This document shows, in pieces, positions 25,571 to 34,181 of a stretch of 64,000 nucleotides of DNA. The stretch comes from an uncultured Clostridia bacterium (GTDB lineage Bacteria; Bacillota; Clostridia; TANB77; CAG-508): the NCBI GenBank assembly GCA_948896235.1, contig CAQUUC010000001.1, positions 124,001 to 188,000 of the forward strand, written 5' to 3'. The position numbers and the translations under genes are program-made. Below the pieces are notes generated by a model. The model searched no databases and had not been told where the DNA came from. It saw nothing but the letters and a program-made list of their open reading frames with translations. Each line of letters opens with the position of its first letter. Position 1 is the first letter of the stretch.

Positions 25571-26409
25571 ATGAAAAGCGATATAGAAGAAATAATTAAT
25601 TTAGTACAAAACAAATACAATCAAAATCTTATACTTAATATTGATGAAGATAATACAGATTTATGTATGATAATTCAGAGTATAGAACCAGAATATAGAA
25701 TGATGTTTTTTATGATATATATAAGTTTTTAGATGAAAAAGATTATTGCATAGGACTAAAAGAATCTTATATAAGAACAGAAGGAATAAATACTAAAAAT
25801 GCAAAATTATCTTTAAAAGAAACATTAAATTTATTTAAAATGGCAGATGCTAAAACATTAATGAAAGAAGATTATAATAAATTTTTAGAATTACCAGAAG
25901 AAGTAGAAATCTACAGAGGAACTACAAATAGAGAATATATACCTGCAATATCATGGACAATTGATAAAAAAAGAGCTATTTGGTTTTATCAAAAGTACGA
26001 AAAGGTAGGTACAGTATTTAAAGCAAAAATAAAAAAAGAAGATATAATATGTTATTTAGATGAAACAGCATGTGGAGAAAAAGAAGTAATAGTAGACTAT
26101 GAAAATATATATGATGTTGAAGAACTAAAAAAAGACGAGATTAATCAAAAAGTTACTATTAATAATGAAGAAAAATTTGTTGTTAATACAGATTATGTGG
26201 TAGTAGCTACACAATACTTATTAAATAGTCTTGCTCAATTTGGAATTTTACCAAAAAAAGAATTAGCTGAAGAAATATATAAAACTTATCAATATATGGG
26301 AAAATATAAATCAAAATACATTTTACAATTTCCATCAAATCAAAGTATTGAACTAGGAGATTTCATAAATCAACTTGAAAAAGATTTTAATAATCAAGAA
26401 ATATTGTAA
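25571..26409 (+). CDS. ADP-ribosyltransferase-like protein, frame break at T6
   Basis: Begins at ATG 25571 after GGGAG; the first frame stops at 25731, but one extra T in the run at 25708-25713 joins it to the long downstream frame to give about 279 aa ending at 26409. The distal part has the ART-like order: EEVEIYRGTTNREY, ISWTIDKKRAIWFYQKY, VGTVFKAKIKKEDIICYLDE and GEKEVIVDY, resembling the R/H...S-x-T...E-x-E arrangement. Could be a toxin or DNA/protein modifier co-transferred with the element. The break differs in kind from the CGG sites: a homopolymer slip, mutation or base-call error. Confidence 0.5.
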
Positions 26410-26410
26410 A

Positions 26411-26455
26411 GGGAAAAATTTGGGAATTGAAATATATATAATTAAATAATATGAT
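26411..26455 (+). promoter_or_regulatory. Conserved ICE promoter cassette 5
   Basis: GGGAA boxes 26411-26415 and 26422-26426, -35 TTGAAA 26427-26432, 17-bp spacer, -10 TATGAT 26450-26455. Confidence 0.8.
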
Positions 26456-26461
26456 GTTAAT

Positions 26462-26499
26462 GCAAAGAAAGTGTCAAGAAATTGGCACTTTCTTTTTGC
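26462..26499 (+). terminator. Leader hairpin of cassette 5
   Basis: GCAAAGAAAGTGTCAA, loop GAAA, TTGGCACTTTCTTTTTGC: a nearly perfect stem ending in T5. Confidence 0.75.
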
Positions 26500-26524
26500 A
26501 AATAAAAGAAAAGGAGGACTTTAT

Positions 26525-27589
26525 GTGAAAGTTAAAAAGTTATTAATAGTAGGAACATCTTTATTAATGTTACTAGCACAAACAAAAGTGAATGCTTACA
26601 CAGAATATCCACTAAAAGAAGAGAATAACAGTTTTACAAAAAGTATAGAAGCAAATTTGTCAGAAGAAGATGAAGTTGTAGAATTATTGAATCATAATAT
26701 CGTAATCAATTCTAATACTTATGCTATTGCAACAATAGAAAAAACAAAAAATGAAGATGAAACAAAACAAGTATCTGAACAAAAGAAAGAAACTTTAAAG
26801 TCAAGAGACCAAAATTATATTAAGAAATATTTTGGAGAAAAGTATGACTATGAAGATGAAGAGGGATATAGAGGGAATATTCCAATATCACATATTAATA
26901 TTAATACGATAAGTCATGGCAAATATCAAGAACTTAGAGAAAAGAAAATAGAGTTTAATAAGTATTCTCAAAATGATTTAAATAATATTAAGAAAGAAAT
27001 AACAGAGGAAAATGATACTTACTATTTAATTAATGTGGATTGGCAAATTGAAGATACAGAAGTAATTGATAATCAAGAAGTTCCAAAAACTTATAAGGGA
27101 ACAATGATATATCAAACAGTTGTAGAAATAAATAATCCTAACGAATATGAAATTACAGTTACATATACAGGAGATGTTAGTAAAGAAAGCACAGAATATA
27201 CTTATAAAGCTGTATATAACAAAGTAGTAAATAAACCAATAGAAGAACCGCAAATTATAGAAGAAAACAACACAGTTCCAGTCATTGTAATAAGTGGTAT
27301 GGGAATTGGACTAGCAGCATTAATCTTTTTATTATTAAGTGGAAATGCAGTTATTTATAATAAGACAGATTCTGGATATAAAGTATTAAAAAGTTTTAGA
27401 TTATCAAAAGAACAAAAAAATATTATAGATATAAGTAAATATAACTATAAAATAAATAGCAATATATATAGTTTGAAATTAAAGAAATCTATATATGAAA
27501 AGTTAAAAGGAAAAATAGTTTATGTAAAAATAGAAAATATATCTAAACCAGTAACAATCAACAATAGATATATTGAATTTATAATTTGA
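26525..27589 (+). CDS. Signal-peptide protein with C-terminal membrane anchor
   Basis: 354 aa from GTG at 26525, seven bases after AAAGGAGGA. Signal peptide MKVKKLLIVGTSLLMLLAQTKVNA-YTE, an extracellular domain of about 230 residues including NVDWQIEDTEVIDNQEVPKTYKGTM and a Thr/Glu-rich strand repeat, one membrane segment (VPVIVISGMGIGLAALIFLLL near residues 256-276) and a 75-residue cytoplasmic tail. Exposed surface component of the element; no family recognised. Confidence 0.6.
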   Translation: MKVKKLLIVGTSLLMLLAQTKVNAYTEYPLKEENNSFTKSIEANLSEEDEVVELLNHNIVINSNTYAIATIEKTKNEDETKQVSEQKKETLKSRDQNYIKKYFGEKYDYEDEEGYRGNIPISHININTISHGKYQELREKKIEFNKYSQNDLNNIKKEITEENDTYYLINVDWQIEDTEVIDNQEVPKTYKGTMIYQTVVEINNPNEYEITVTYTGDVSKESTEYTYKAVYNKVVNKPIEEPQIIEENNTVPVIVISGMGIGLAALIFLLLSGNAVIYNKTDSGYKVLKSFRLSKEQKNIIDISKYNYKINSNIYSLKLKKSIYEKLKGKIVYVKIENISKPVTINNRYIEFII

Positions 27590-27605
27590 AGAGGAGGAAA
27601 ATAAA

Positions 27606-28370
27606 ATGGCCAAAAGTAAAAAAAATAAAGTACAAGAAAACCACAAAGAAGAAACTAATGTACAAGGCGAAAAAATTGAGAATCAAGAAGTTGTAGAAGA
27701 GAAAACAGAAGAACAAAAAGAAAAGGAAAAACTATCTAAAGACATAAAAAATTTCATTGCAGATATTAAGGACTTTGTTACAGGATATGAGAAATATCAT
27801 AATATTATGAAAATTAATCCATTAAAGGAGACATTATCTCAATTACAAAAAAGAGAGAATTTAGAGGTAGATGACAAAAAATATTTAGCTCAAATAAATA
27901 GAACTATTTATGCCAAAACTTTAAGAAGTGGAGAAAGAATGCCTGAACATCCAGGTACATTAATGTTTAGATCTTTAGAAGAAAAAGTAAAAAGACTATC
28001 AGAAATAGCAGAATCATATGGAGAACTTAATTATATTACAACCATTGATGATGTAACCAAAGAAGAATTTTACTGTATAAAAGAAAAAGTAGTAGACGAT
28101 AAATTAGTTATTGAAGATGCTCTAAAAATAACCAATGTTGGAGGAGCATATCTAGCTGAAGCTATGGAAGAACAAGAAATAAATGAAATTAAAGAAAAAT
28201 ATAAAGAAGAAATAAGTTGTGATGAATTAAATGTATTTAAGAAAGAAATTAAAAATGATCCTAATTATGCTTTAAATTATTATTCAAAGATTTGTGAAAA
28301 CAGAAAACTAGAAGCACAAGACAAAAATAAAGAGTTGGACCAAATTGAAGAAGAAGTTGCAGAAGCATAG
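27606..28370 (+). CDS. Hypothetical charged coiled-coil protein
   Basis: 254 aa, RBS GAGGAGG. Lys/Glu/Gln N-terminus (1-45), then a helical domain (IKNFIADIKDFVTGYEKYHNIMKINPLKETLSQLQKRENL) and an acidic end QIEEEVAEA. Soluble; not recognised. First of a chain of overlapping unknowns. Confidence 0.5.
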   Translation: MAKSKKNKVQENHKEETNVQGEKIENQEVVEEKTEEQKEKEKLSKDIKNFIADIKDFVTGYEKYHNIMKINPLKETLSQLQKRENLEVDDKKYLAQINRTIYAKTLRSGERMPEHPGTLMFRSLEEKVKRLSEIAESYGELNYITTIDDVTKEEFYCIKEKVVDDKLVIEDALKITNVGGAYLAEAMEEQEINEIKEKYKEEISCDELNVFKKEIKNDPNYALNYYSKICENRKLEAQDKNKELDQIEEEVAEA

Positions 28371-28379
28371 GAAAATTAA

Positions 28380-29480
28380 ATGGTTAATTATACAGAGTTT
28401 AAAAAGATAAAAGAAAAGTTAGGAGAAAAAGCGGATTATAAAGAATTTGTTAATGTACAAAAATATTTAGATGAAAATCCAAATTTGCTCCTAACTAATT
28501 TATATTATAACAAAGAAAATTGGGATCAGTTTGAAAAATGGAAATTTGATAATGAAATAAAAAACAAAAAAGTATTTGCAGTTGTATATAAAGATAATCA
28601 AATGCAAATAGATTATTTAAAGATTGAACCATATAAGTTTGAAAGATATACAGATGGTTTAAGTATCTATCATAAGGAGAATCAATTATTTCTAACATTA
28701 GAAGACGCTAAGAAATCACTATGGAATTATAGAAGCGGTTATATATATACTAAGGCAACACAAGAATATATGGATTCAATAGAAAAAGACAAAAAGGAAC
28801 TTATAAAAGAGTATTATGGGAAAAGCGATTTAGAGTGTGTATGGTTCAATAAAGTAAAAGAATTAAATGAAAATAAAGCGATTGAAAAAATATATGAAGT
28901 TTATACAGAAGAATTTTTGGGTGCTTGGTATTTAATTAAAGACATTGAACAAAACAGATATATTGTTAAACATAAGACAAATGATGTAAATACAAAATTT
29001 GGAATGAATGATTATTTATTAGAAAATGATTACGAAAGAATAGAAAGCAAAGAATTAGATATTACACAATATGACTTTAATACAAAACAAAAATATGGAC
29101 AAATGATTTTTGATTATTTAATTGAATTTAAAAATAAAGTTGAAAAAGATTACTTTAAACTAGGTTTAAACACAATAGATATAATTGAAAAATTTTTGGA
29201 AGATTATAATACAACAATATATGAAAGAACAAAAGAATATATAAGTCCACTTAGTAAGTTAAAAGAAGATTTAGAACTACAAGAATGTTTTATTAGACAT
29301 GTTAAATTTGATATTAAATGTAATATTAGAGATGAATTAAATAGTTTAAATTTCACAAAAAATAATGCTTACATAAATGAAGAAAATATAGAAGAGTTTA
29401 TATGTGAATTTACACAAAAAGCAATATATGGAGAAAATGATGAAATGCTTGAAAATGAGGAGGGAGAAAATGAACAATAA
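28380..29480 (+). CDS. Acidic-tailed unknown protein
   Basis: 366 aa, Lys/Tyr/Asn-rich, mixed strand and helix. Recognisable stretches: EEFLGAWYLIKDIEQNRYIVKHKTND and a C-terminal helical domain. Ends LENEEGENEQ; that Glu codon run carries the ribosome site (GGAGGGAGAAA) of the next gene, which starts 11 nt before this stop. Confidence 0.5.
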   Translation: MVNYTEFKKIKEKLGEKADYKEFVNVQKYLDENPNLLLTNLYYNKENWDQFEKWKFDNEIKNKKVFAVVYKDNQMQIDYLKIEPYKFERYTDGLSIYHKENQLFLTLEDAKKSLWNYRSGYIYTKATQEYMDSIEKDKKELIKEYYGKSDLECVWFNKVKELNENKAIEKIYEVYTEEFLGAWYLIKDIEQNRYIVKHKTNDVNTKFGMNDYLLENDYERIESKELDITQYDFNTKQKYGQMIFDYLIEFKNKVEKDYFKLGLNTIDIIEKFLEDYNTTIYERTKEYISPLSKLKEDLELQECFIRHVKFDIKCNIRDELNSLNFTKNNAYINEENIEEFICEFTQKAIYGENDEMLENEEGENEQ

Positions 29481-29778
29481 TTTTGATTTTGATTTTTGGA
29501 AAAGAGAATTCAAAAGGAGATTTGAACTAAATGAAATTACAGGTCAAATGTTAGATAATTTTATCTATTATAATCCTGAAATGGCAAAAAGATATATTAT
29601 AGATGTATATCAACAAAAAGTATATAAATGTGATATTTTGGACAAATATTGCGATAGATATGATTCGGAAAAAATAAATTCTATTTTAAAGCAAATTGAA
29701 TTTGATGAACTAACAGAGGAAGAAATACAAGAATATGAAATTAAAAAATCAGAAGAAGAGGAAAATCAGGAACTATGA
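29470..29778 (+). CDS. Acidic-tailed unknown protein
   Basis: 102 aa from ATG at 29470, chosen because GGAGGGAG lies just before it. FDFDFWKREFKRRFELNEITGQMLDNFIYYNPEMAKRYI, then an acidic tail SEEEENQEL. Four-nt overlap (ATGA) with the next gene. Confidence 0.5.
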   Translation: MNNNFDFDFWKREFKRRFELNEITGQMLDNFIYYNPEMAKRYIIDVYQQKVYKCDILDKYCDRYDSEKINSILKQIEFDELTEEEIQEYEIKKSEEEENQEL

Positions 29779-30809
29779 GTTATAAAGAAAATTTTAAACA
29801 ACAATTAAACAGTTTAAAAGAACAAATAAGAAATTGCAAAGATGAAGAATTTAATAGTTTAGTATATCAATATAATTTTTATCAACTAGTAAGTAATACA
29901 TTAGAAAATGAAATGATAGAAGTAGATAAATATAAAAGTGTTTTAGAAAGCAAGAATCTTTTAATAAAATTATATAACAAATTTATGAATTGGATAGATG
30001 CTCCAAGTATGGTTGATGAAACAGTATTAGAAGACTTTTTAAAGGAAATTGAACTTGAAAACAGAGATATAGCAATCAATTTAAAATTGATTAATAAAAT
30101 TGCTGATATTTTCTGTGGGTATTATACCGAAAACTATTTAAAAAATACATTCAAAGAAGAAATTATAGAAGAAGCCAGTAAAAACAAGATTCCATATAAA
30201 GTGTTACAACATTTATATAATCTATATGAGGACAGCCTACCTAGATGTGAAGAAGAATATATAGAAAAAATAAAAGACATTTTGTATGAAGCAGAAGACT
30301 ACTATTTTGGAAATGAATATAGTAGAGAAACAATAAAATATTTAATCTATCAAGATACATATTTAGAGGTTTATAAAGAATATAAAGAATTGAAAAAAGC
30401 AATAGAAAAATTTAATAATTCTAATGAAAAAGAGCAAGAAAGAATTGTAGAAAATACTCTTGAAATAAATTATTTAATGTTTAAAGAAGATTTAAAACAA
30501 GGATGTACTTTTATTCATAATGAAAGCAGCACAATGTCTGTTGAAAAAACTAATAATGGAAATCTAGTTTTAGTTGACTTAATTGATATTTACAATGGAA
30601 CACAATTAATAGAAAATGATATGAAGTTAAACAACTTTTTAAATATAGTGGAAGATATTGCAATATTTAAAGAAATAGCAAGACTAACAGAAGAACTAAA
30701 TAGTGAAAATAACACCGATATTTTTAATAAAATTGAACATTTAAAAGCAGAATTTAAAGAATTCAAAACAGTTAATGGCTTAGAAGAAATGGAGGAAGAG
30801 AGTATATGA
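29775..30809 (+). CDS. Acidic-tailed unknown helical protein
   Basis: 344 aa, almost all helical (NSLKEQIRNCKDEEFNSLVYQYNFYQLVSNTL), with a later segment GCTFIHNESSTMSVEKTNNGNLVLVDLIDIYNG that looks like a small beta sheet. Ends LEEMEEESI. Four-nt overlaps on both sides show tight translational coupling. Confidence 0.5.
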   Translation: MSYKENFKQQLNSLKEQIRNCKDEEFNSLVYQYNFYQLVSNTLENEMIEVDKYKSVLESKNLLIKLYNKFMNWIDAPSMVDETVLEDFLKEIELENRDIAINLKLINKIADIFCGYYTENYLKNTFKEEIIEEASKNKIPYKVLQHLYNLYEDSLPRCEEEYIEKIKDILYEAEDYYFGNEYSRETIKYLIYQDTYLEVYKEYKELKKAIEKFNNSNEKEQERIVENTLEINYLMFKEDLKQGCTFIHNESSTMSVEKTNNGNLVLVDLIDIYNGTQLIENDMKLNNFLNIVEDIAIFKEIARLTEELNSENNTDIFNKIEHLKAEFKEFKTVNGLEEMEEESI

Positions 30810-31663
30810 CCAATGTGTATGAAATTGACTTGAATGAAGAAGAAACAATAAGGTATTATGCAAATAAATTTGTTGAAGATGCACTAGAAGATTGTAGCGA
30901 ATTTAATTATTGTTTATCTATAGACCAAAACTATGAGCATAGAGAATTTATCATAAATCATAAAGAACAAATACTAGATAGAATAAAAAAAGATGAAAGA
31001 GTTGCTGATGTATATATAGATGAAGAAGATGAGAAATTATCATTTGATATGGTCTTTTGGATTGATTATTGTCCATATTATTATGAAGAAAGTAACATTT
31101 GTATATCAGATGAAATAAATAATTTAAAGCTATTTGAAAAAGAAATATTAAATGGTGTTTCAAACCATAAAGGAGTTACAACAACAAGAGAGGTTTTAAG
31201 ACATTTTATTGATTCAATATTAGATAAATATCACAGATTAAGTGATGAGTTTAAGGATAATGTTTATTATAACCTAAAAGAACATATATGCAATACAGGA
31301 TTTAATGAAAAATATATAGAGAAGTATGAAGTATATATTGATAGGAATAATGCAGAAGAATTAATTGAAGGATTAGAAAATGAAATTGATAAATTATATA
31401 TCAAAAAAAATTCTAATATTAAACAAATTACATATTACCAGTTTTTAGAGATATTAAACAAACATAATAAAGAAATTCAATTTAAACCTAATGAATTAGG
31501 AAAATTTATCACAAAAGAAAATGGCATTTATTTAGGAATAAATAATGTAAATGGTGAAATGAAAATGCAGGATTTTGATAATATTGAAAAATGTTTGAAT
31601 TATCTAAATAAAGATTTAGAATATGCAGAAAACATAGAAGATGAAGAAAGTGAGGAATTATAA
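30806..31663 (+). CDS. Acidic-tailed unknown protein
   Basis: 285 aa. Acidic throughout; FNYCLSIDQNYEHREFIINHKEQILDRIKKDERVADVYIDEEDEKLSFDMVFWIDYCPYY looks like an alpha/beta N-terminal domain and a second domain starts near residue 200 (IKQITYYQFLEILNKHNKEI). Ends EDEESEEL. Overlaps the previous gene by 4 nt. Confidence 0.5.
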   Translation: MTNVYEIDLNEEETIRYYANKFVEDALEDCSEFNYCLSIDQNYEHREFIINHKEQILDRIKKDERVADVYIDEEDEKLSFDMVFWIDYCPYYYEESNICISDEINNLKLFEKEILNGVSNHKGVTTTREVLRHFIDSILDKYHRLSDEFKDNVYYNLKEHICNTGFNEKYIEKYEVYIDRNNAEELIEGLENEIDKLYIKKNSNIKQITYYQFLEILNKHNKEIQFKPNELGKFITKENGIYLGINNVNGEMKMQDFDNIEKCLNYLNKDLEYAENIEDEESEEL

Positions 31664-31664
31664 T

Positions 31665-32018
31665 ATGTCAAAAAGATTAGAATTTGAATTATATGACCAA
31701 TTAACACCACAACAAAGAATTCATTTGCAGGATTTTCAATATATTAATGCTATAAGAAGTGCAAGTGAAAAAAAATTTACAGAAGAAGAGCAAAATAGAT
31801 TATTTGTAGTTATAGATTATGTATGTTCAGAAAATTCGACAGAAACAAGCAATATAACAGTAGCAGATGAAATTGTAAAAGCATATACAGATGGAGATGT
31901 CACATTAGATACATTAGAAAAAGCAAAAGCAACAGAAATACTAGATGCTGCAATCGGAATAGGATCTTTTGAAAGTTTAGAAGAAGAGGTAGATGAGGAG
32001 GAAGAAGAAATTGAATAA
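31665..32018 (+). CDS. Acidic-tailed unknown small protein
   Basis: 117 aa from ATG 31665 (GTGAGGAA upstream). LEFELYDQLTPQQRIHLQDFQYINAIRSASEKKFTEEEQNRLFVVIDYVC and a very acidic end EEEVDEEEEEIE that contains the ribosome site of the next gene. Confidence 0.5.
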   Translation: MSKRLEFELYDQLTPQQRIHLQDFQYINAIRSASEKKFTEEEQNRLFVVIDYVCSENSTETSNITVADEIVKAYTDGDVTLDTLEKAKATEILDAAIGIGSFESLEEEVDEEEEEIE

Positions 32019-32529
32019 AAGATTCGATATTAATTACGATTACAATATAAACAAATTTATAATTTTAAACCTTAAAGAATTGAAAATAATTGTTACTAAT
32101 GAAAATATTGATTTTGACATAACAAATGAAACAATTACATCTGGAGCATATGGTGATTTACAACAAGACTTAGAAAAATTATTAGATAATAGTAAATACT
32201 CAAATTTATTATTAAATATGGAAAACTTATATATAAATAAAAGCAATGAGAATATTAAATTGAATTTAAATATTTATAAAGAAATTAAATGCAAAAATCT
32301 TAAACAGTTTAAAGATAAAATTAAAGATATTACAAATCAATACTACAGTAATGAAGAACTAATTAACAATTGTTTTAATTATGAAGAATTAAAGGACATG
32401 CTAACAAAAGAGATTTATACAAAAGATGATTATAGAAAAATAGAAGAAAGATACAAAATTAAATTAGATACTGGAAGATATTTAGTAGTAGGTATAAAAG
32501 GAGAAAAAGAGGAGGATGAAGTTTTATGA
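32011..32529 (+). CDS. Acidic-tailed unknown protein
   Basis: 172 aa from TTG 32011, preceded by GAGGAGGAAG. KFIILNLKELKIIVTNENIDFDITNETITSGAYGDLQQDLEKLL resembles an alpha/beta regulator-like fold but is not identified. Ends GEKEEDEVL; the next ATG (sortase) overlaps its stop by 4 nt. Confidence 0.5.
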   Translation: MNKRFDINYDYNINKFIILNLKELKIIVTNENIDFDITNETITSGAYGDLQQDLEKLLDNSKYSNLLLNMENLYINKSNENIKLNLNIYKEIKCKNLKQFKDKIKDITNQYYSNEELINNCFNYEELKDMLTKEIYTKDDYRKIEERYKIKLDTGRYLVVGIKGEKEEDEVL

Positions 32530-33068
32530 AAAAGAAAATTATGATTTTTGCTATTATATTAATTGTTATACTTGGAGGAATAGGAACATATTTGCTAATT
32601 AATAGAAATAATAATAGCAAAACTGAAAATGAGATTATAGAAGAGGTAATAGACGAAAAAACTGAAACGATATTAGCAGAAGAAAATACAGATGTAATAG
32701 GACATTTAAAAATAGATAGTATTGGATTAAATGGTCCTATAAAAGATGGAACAGAATTAAGTATTCTAAAAACAGGAATAGGGCATTTTAAAGATACACC
32801 ATATTTCAGCGGTAACATATGCTTTGCAGCACATAACAGAGGATATAATCAAAACTTTTTTGAAAGATTAAATGAAGTAAAAAAAGGAGATAAAGTTGAA
32901 TATATAACAAAATATGAAACACAAGAATATTACATATCTGAAATAAAAGAAATAAGTGAAACAGATTTAACAGTATTAAATCCAACAGAAGAAGATCAAA
33001 TAACAATGATAACTTGTATAAAAAATCAAAGAGAAAAAAGATTATGTGTAATAGCAAGTAAGCAATAA
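32526..33068 (+). CDS. Sortase, class D-like
   Basis: 180 aa. N-terminal anchor (about residues 4-25), then the sortase barrel with catalytic His in CFAAHNRGYNQNFFERL (about 99-106), Cys in ITMITCIKNQ near 162-165 and Arg in REKRLCVIA near 170-174. The VIGHLKIDSIGLNGPIKDGT entry resembles class D enzymes. Its likely substrate is the adhesin at 34182, which ends in LPRTGR. A terminator follows at 33124. Confidence 0.85.
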   Translation: MKKKIMIFAIILIVILGGIGTYLLINRNNNSKTENEIIEEVIDEKTETILAEENTDVIGHLKIDSIGLNGPIKDGTELSILKTGIGHFKDTPYFSGNICFAAHNRGYNQNFFERLNEVKKGDKVEYITKYETQEYYISEIKEISETDLTVLNPTEEDQITMITCIKNQREKRLCVIASKQ

Positions 33069-33123
33069 GCCTTGCTTTGACTAATTACGATTTTCCTCCC
33101 TTTGAAAGTATATTGTATAAACA

Positions 33124-33175
33124 AAAAACTGTAAAGGTTAAAATGAATAGGCTTTGCCTAACCTTTACAGTTTTT
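33124..33175 (+). terminator. Strong intrinsic terminator after sortase
   Basis: AAAAACTGTAAAGGTTA pairs over 16-17 bp with TAACCTTTACAGTTTTT; ends the cassette 5 operon. Confidence 0.85.
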
Positions 33176-33238
33176 CATTTATACATTTTTGTCAATTAAG
33201 AGGAAACTCGAAATTAAATAGTCAAAGGAGTGATTGCT

Positions 33239-34012
33239 ATGAAGAAGCAAGGCAAGAAAATTTTAAAAGGTAGTTTAATTATTACCATTATTGTAGGTGT
33301 TATTATTTTATTAACTGTAGGGGGAATGTATCTTATTTCAGAAAGTAAAGAAGCTCCAGGTGTAGCTACTGAAGTTTTTGAAGAAAGTCAAAATCCTAAA
33401 GAAGAAACACAAGATGAAGAAATTGTTGTAGATATTTCAGAAAAAGAAATGGAAACAGAAGTTGAAAATACTCCAGAAGAAAATATATCTACTAACGAAG
33501 AAATTCCAGTTGTTCAAGAAAAAGCAAAAGAAGAAATAAAAGCGAATACAAAAAGTACATCAGTAGTAAATAATGATAAAAAAGATGTAACTGTTAATAA
33601 AAATAAACAAGAAACACCTAAACAGGAAAAAGTAGAAAATCCAACTGTCACAACAACTACTAGTACAGTACCAACGAATCCTGTAAAAAAAGAAGATACT
33701 AATAAAGCACCAGAGGTAGAACCACCAAAAGTAAAAGAAGAACCTAAGAAAGATGTTCACACATATAAATATAATGCAACTATAACAGAAAAAATTAAAC
33801 AAGATATTAAAAATAATGAATCTACTTATATGAAACAATATGGCTATACTATCGTAATTGATGAGAGTATAGTAACTCAAACGAACCAATTTACTTATAC
33901 AAACAATAGGGTAAAAAATATGATAATAAACAAATTTGGAACAATCAGGATTTATGCAAGGGATTATTATCTTAATGGAAATTACATGTACACAGAAGCA
34001 TATATCATTTAA
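33239..34012 (+). CDS. Membrane-anchored surface protein with K/E/P linker
   Basis: 257 aa from ATG 33239 after AAAGGAGTGA. One membrane segment (about 12-34), a long low-complexity Glu/Lys/Thr/Pro region (about 40-175, with VTTTTSTVPTNP and repeated EEPKK elements) and a folded C-terminal domain of about 80 residues (TYKYNATITEKIKQDIKNNESTYMKQYGYTI...RIYARDYYLNGNYMYTEAYII). Probably spans the wall to display the C-terminal domain; function unknown. Confidence 0.6.
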   Translation: MKKQGKKILKGSLIITIIVGVIILLTVGGMYLISESKEAPGVATEVFEESQNPKEETQDEEIVVDISEKEMETEVENTPEENISTNEEIPVVQEKAKEEIKANTKSTSVVNNDKKDVTVNKNKQETPKQEKVENPTVTTTTSTVPTNPVKKEDTNKAPEVEPPKVKEEPKKDVHTYKYNATITEKIKQDIKNNESTYMKQYGYTIVIDESIVTQTNQFTYTNNRVKNMIINKFGTIRIYARDYYLNGNYMYTEAYII

Positions 34013-34030
34013 GCCACATAATTTTGATGA

Positions 34031-34075
34031 GGGAAAAATTTGGGAATTGATTATATAAAATCTCCCCTATATAAT
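34031..34075 (+). promoter_or_regulatory. Conserved ICE promoter cassette 6
   Basis: GGGAA boxes 34031-34035 and 34042-34046, -35 TTGATT 34047-34052, 17-bp spacer, -10 TATAAT 34070-34075. Confidence 0.8.
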
Positions 34076-34084
34076 GGTAACATC

Positions 34085-34129
34085 AAAAAAGTCAATAGAC
34101 AAAGCAATGCTTTGAGCTGTTGGCTTTTT
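34085..34129 (+). terminator. Leader hairpin of cassette 6
   Basis: AAAAAAGTCAA...AAAGC, loop AAT, GCTTT...TTGGCTTTTT. Confidence 0.65.
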
Positions 34130-34181
34130 ATTTAAGTAAGAAAATTACTTAAATATATGAGATGAGGGAGGTTTTATTAAA

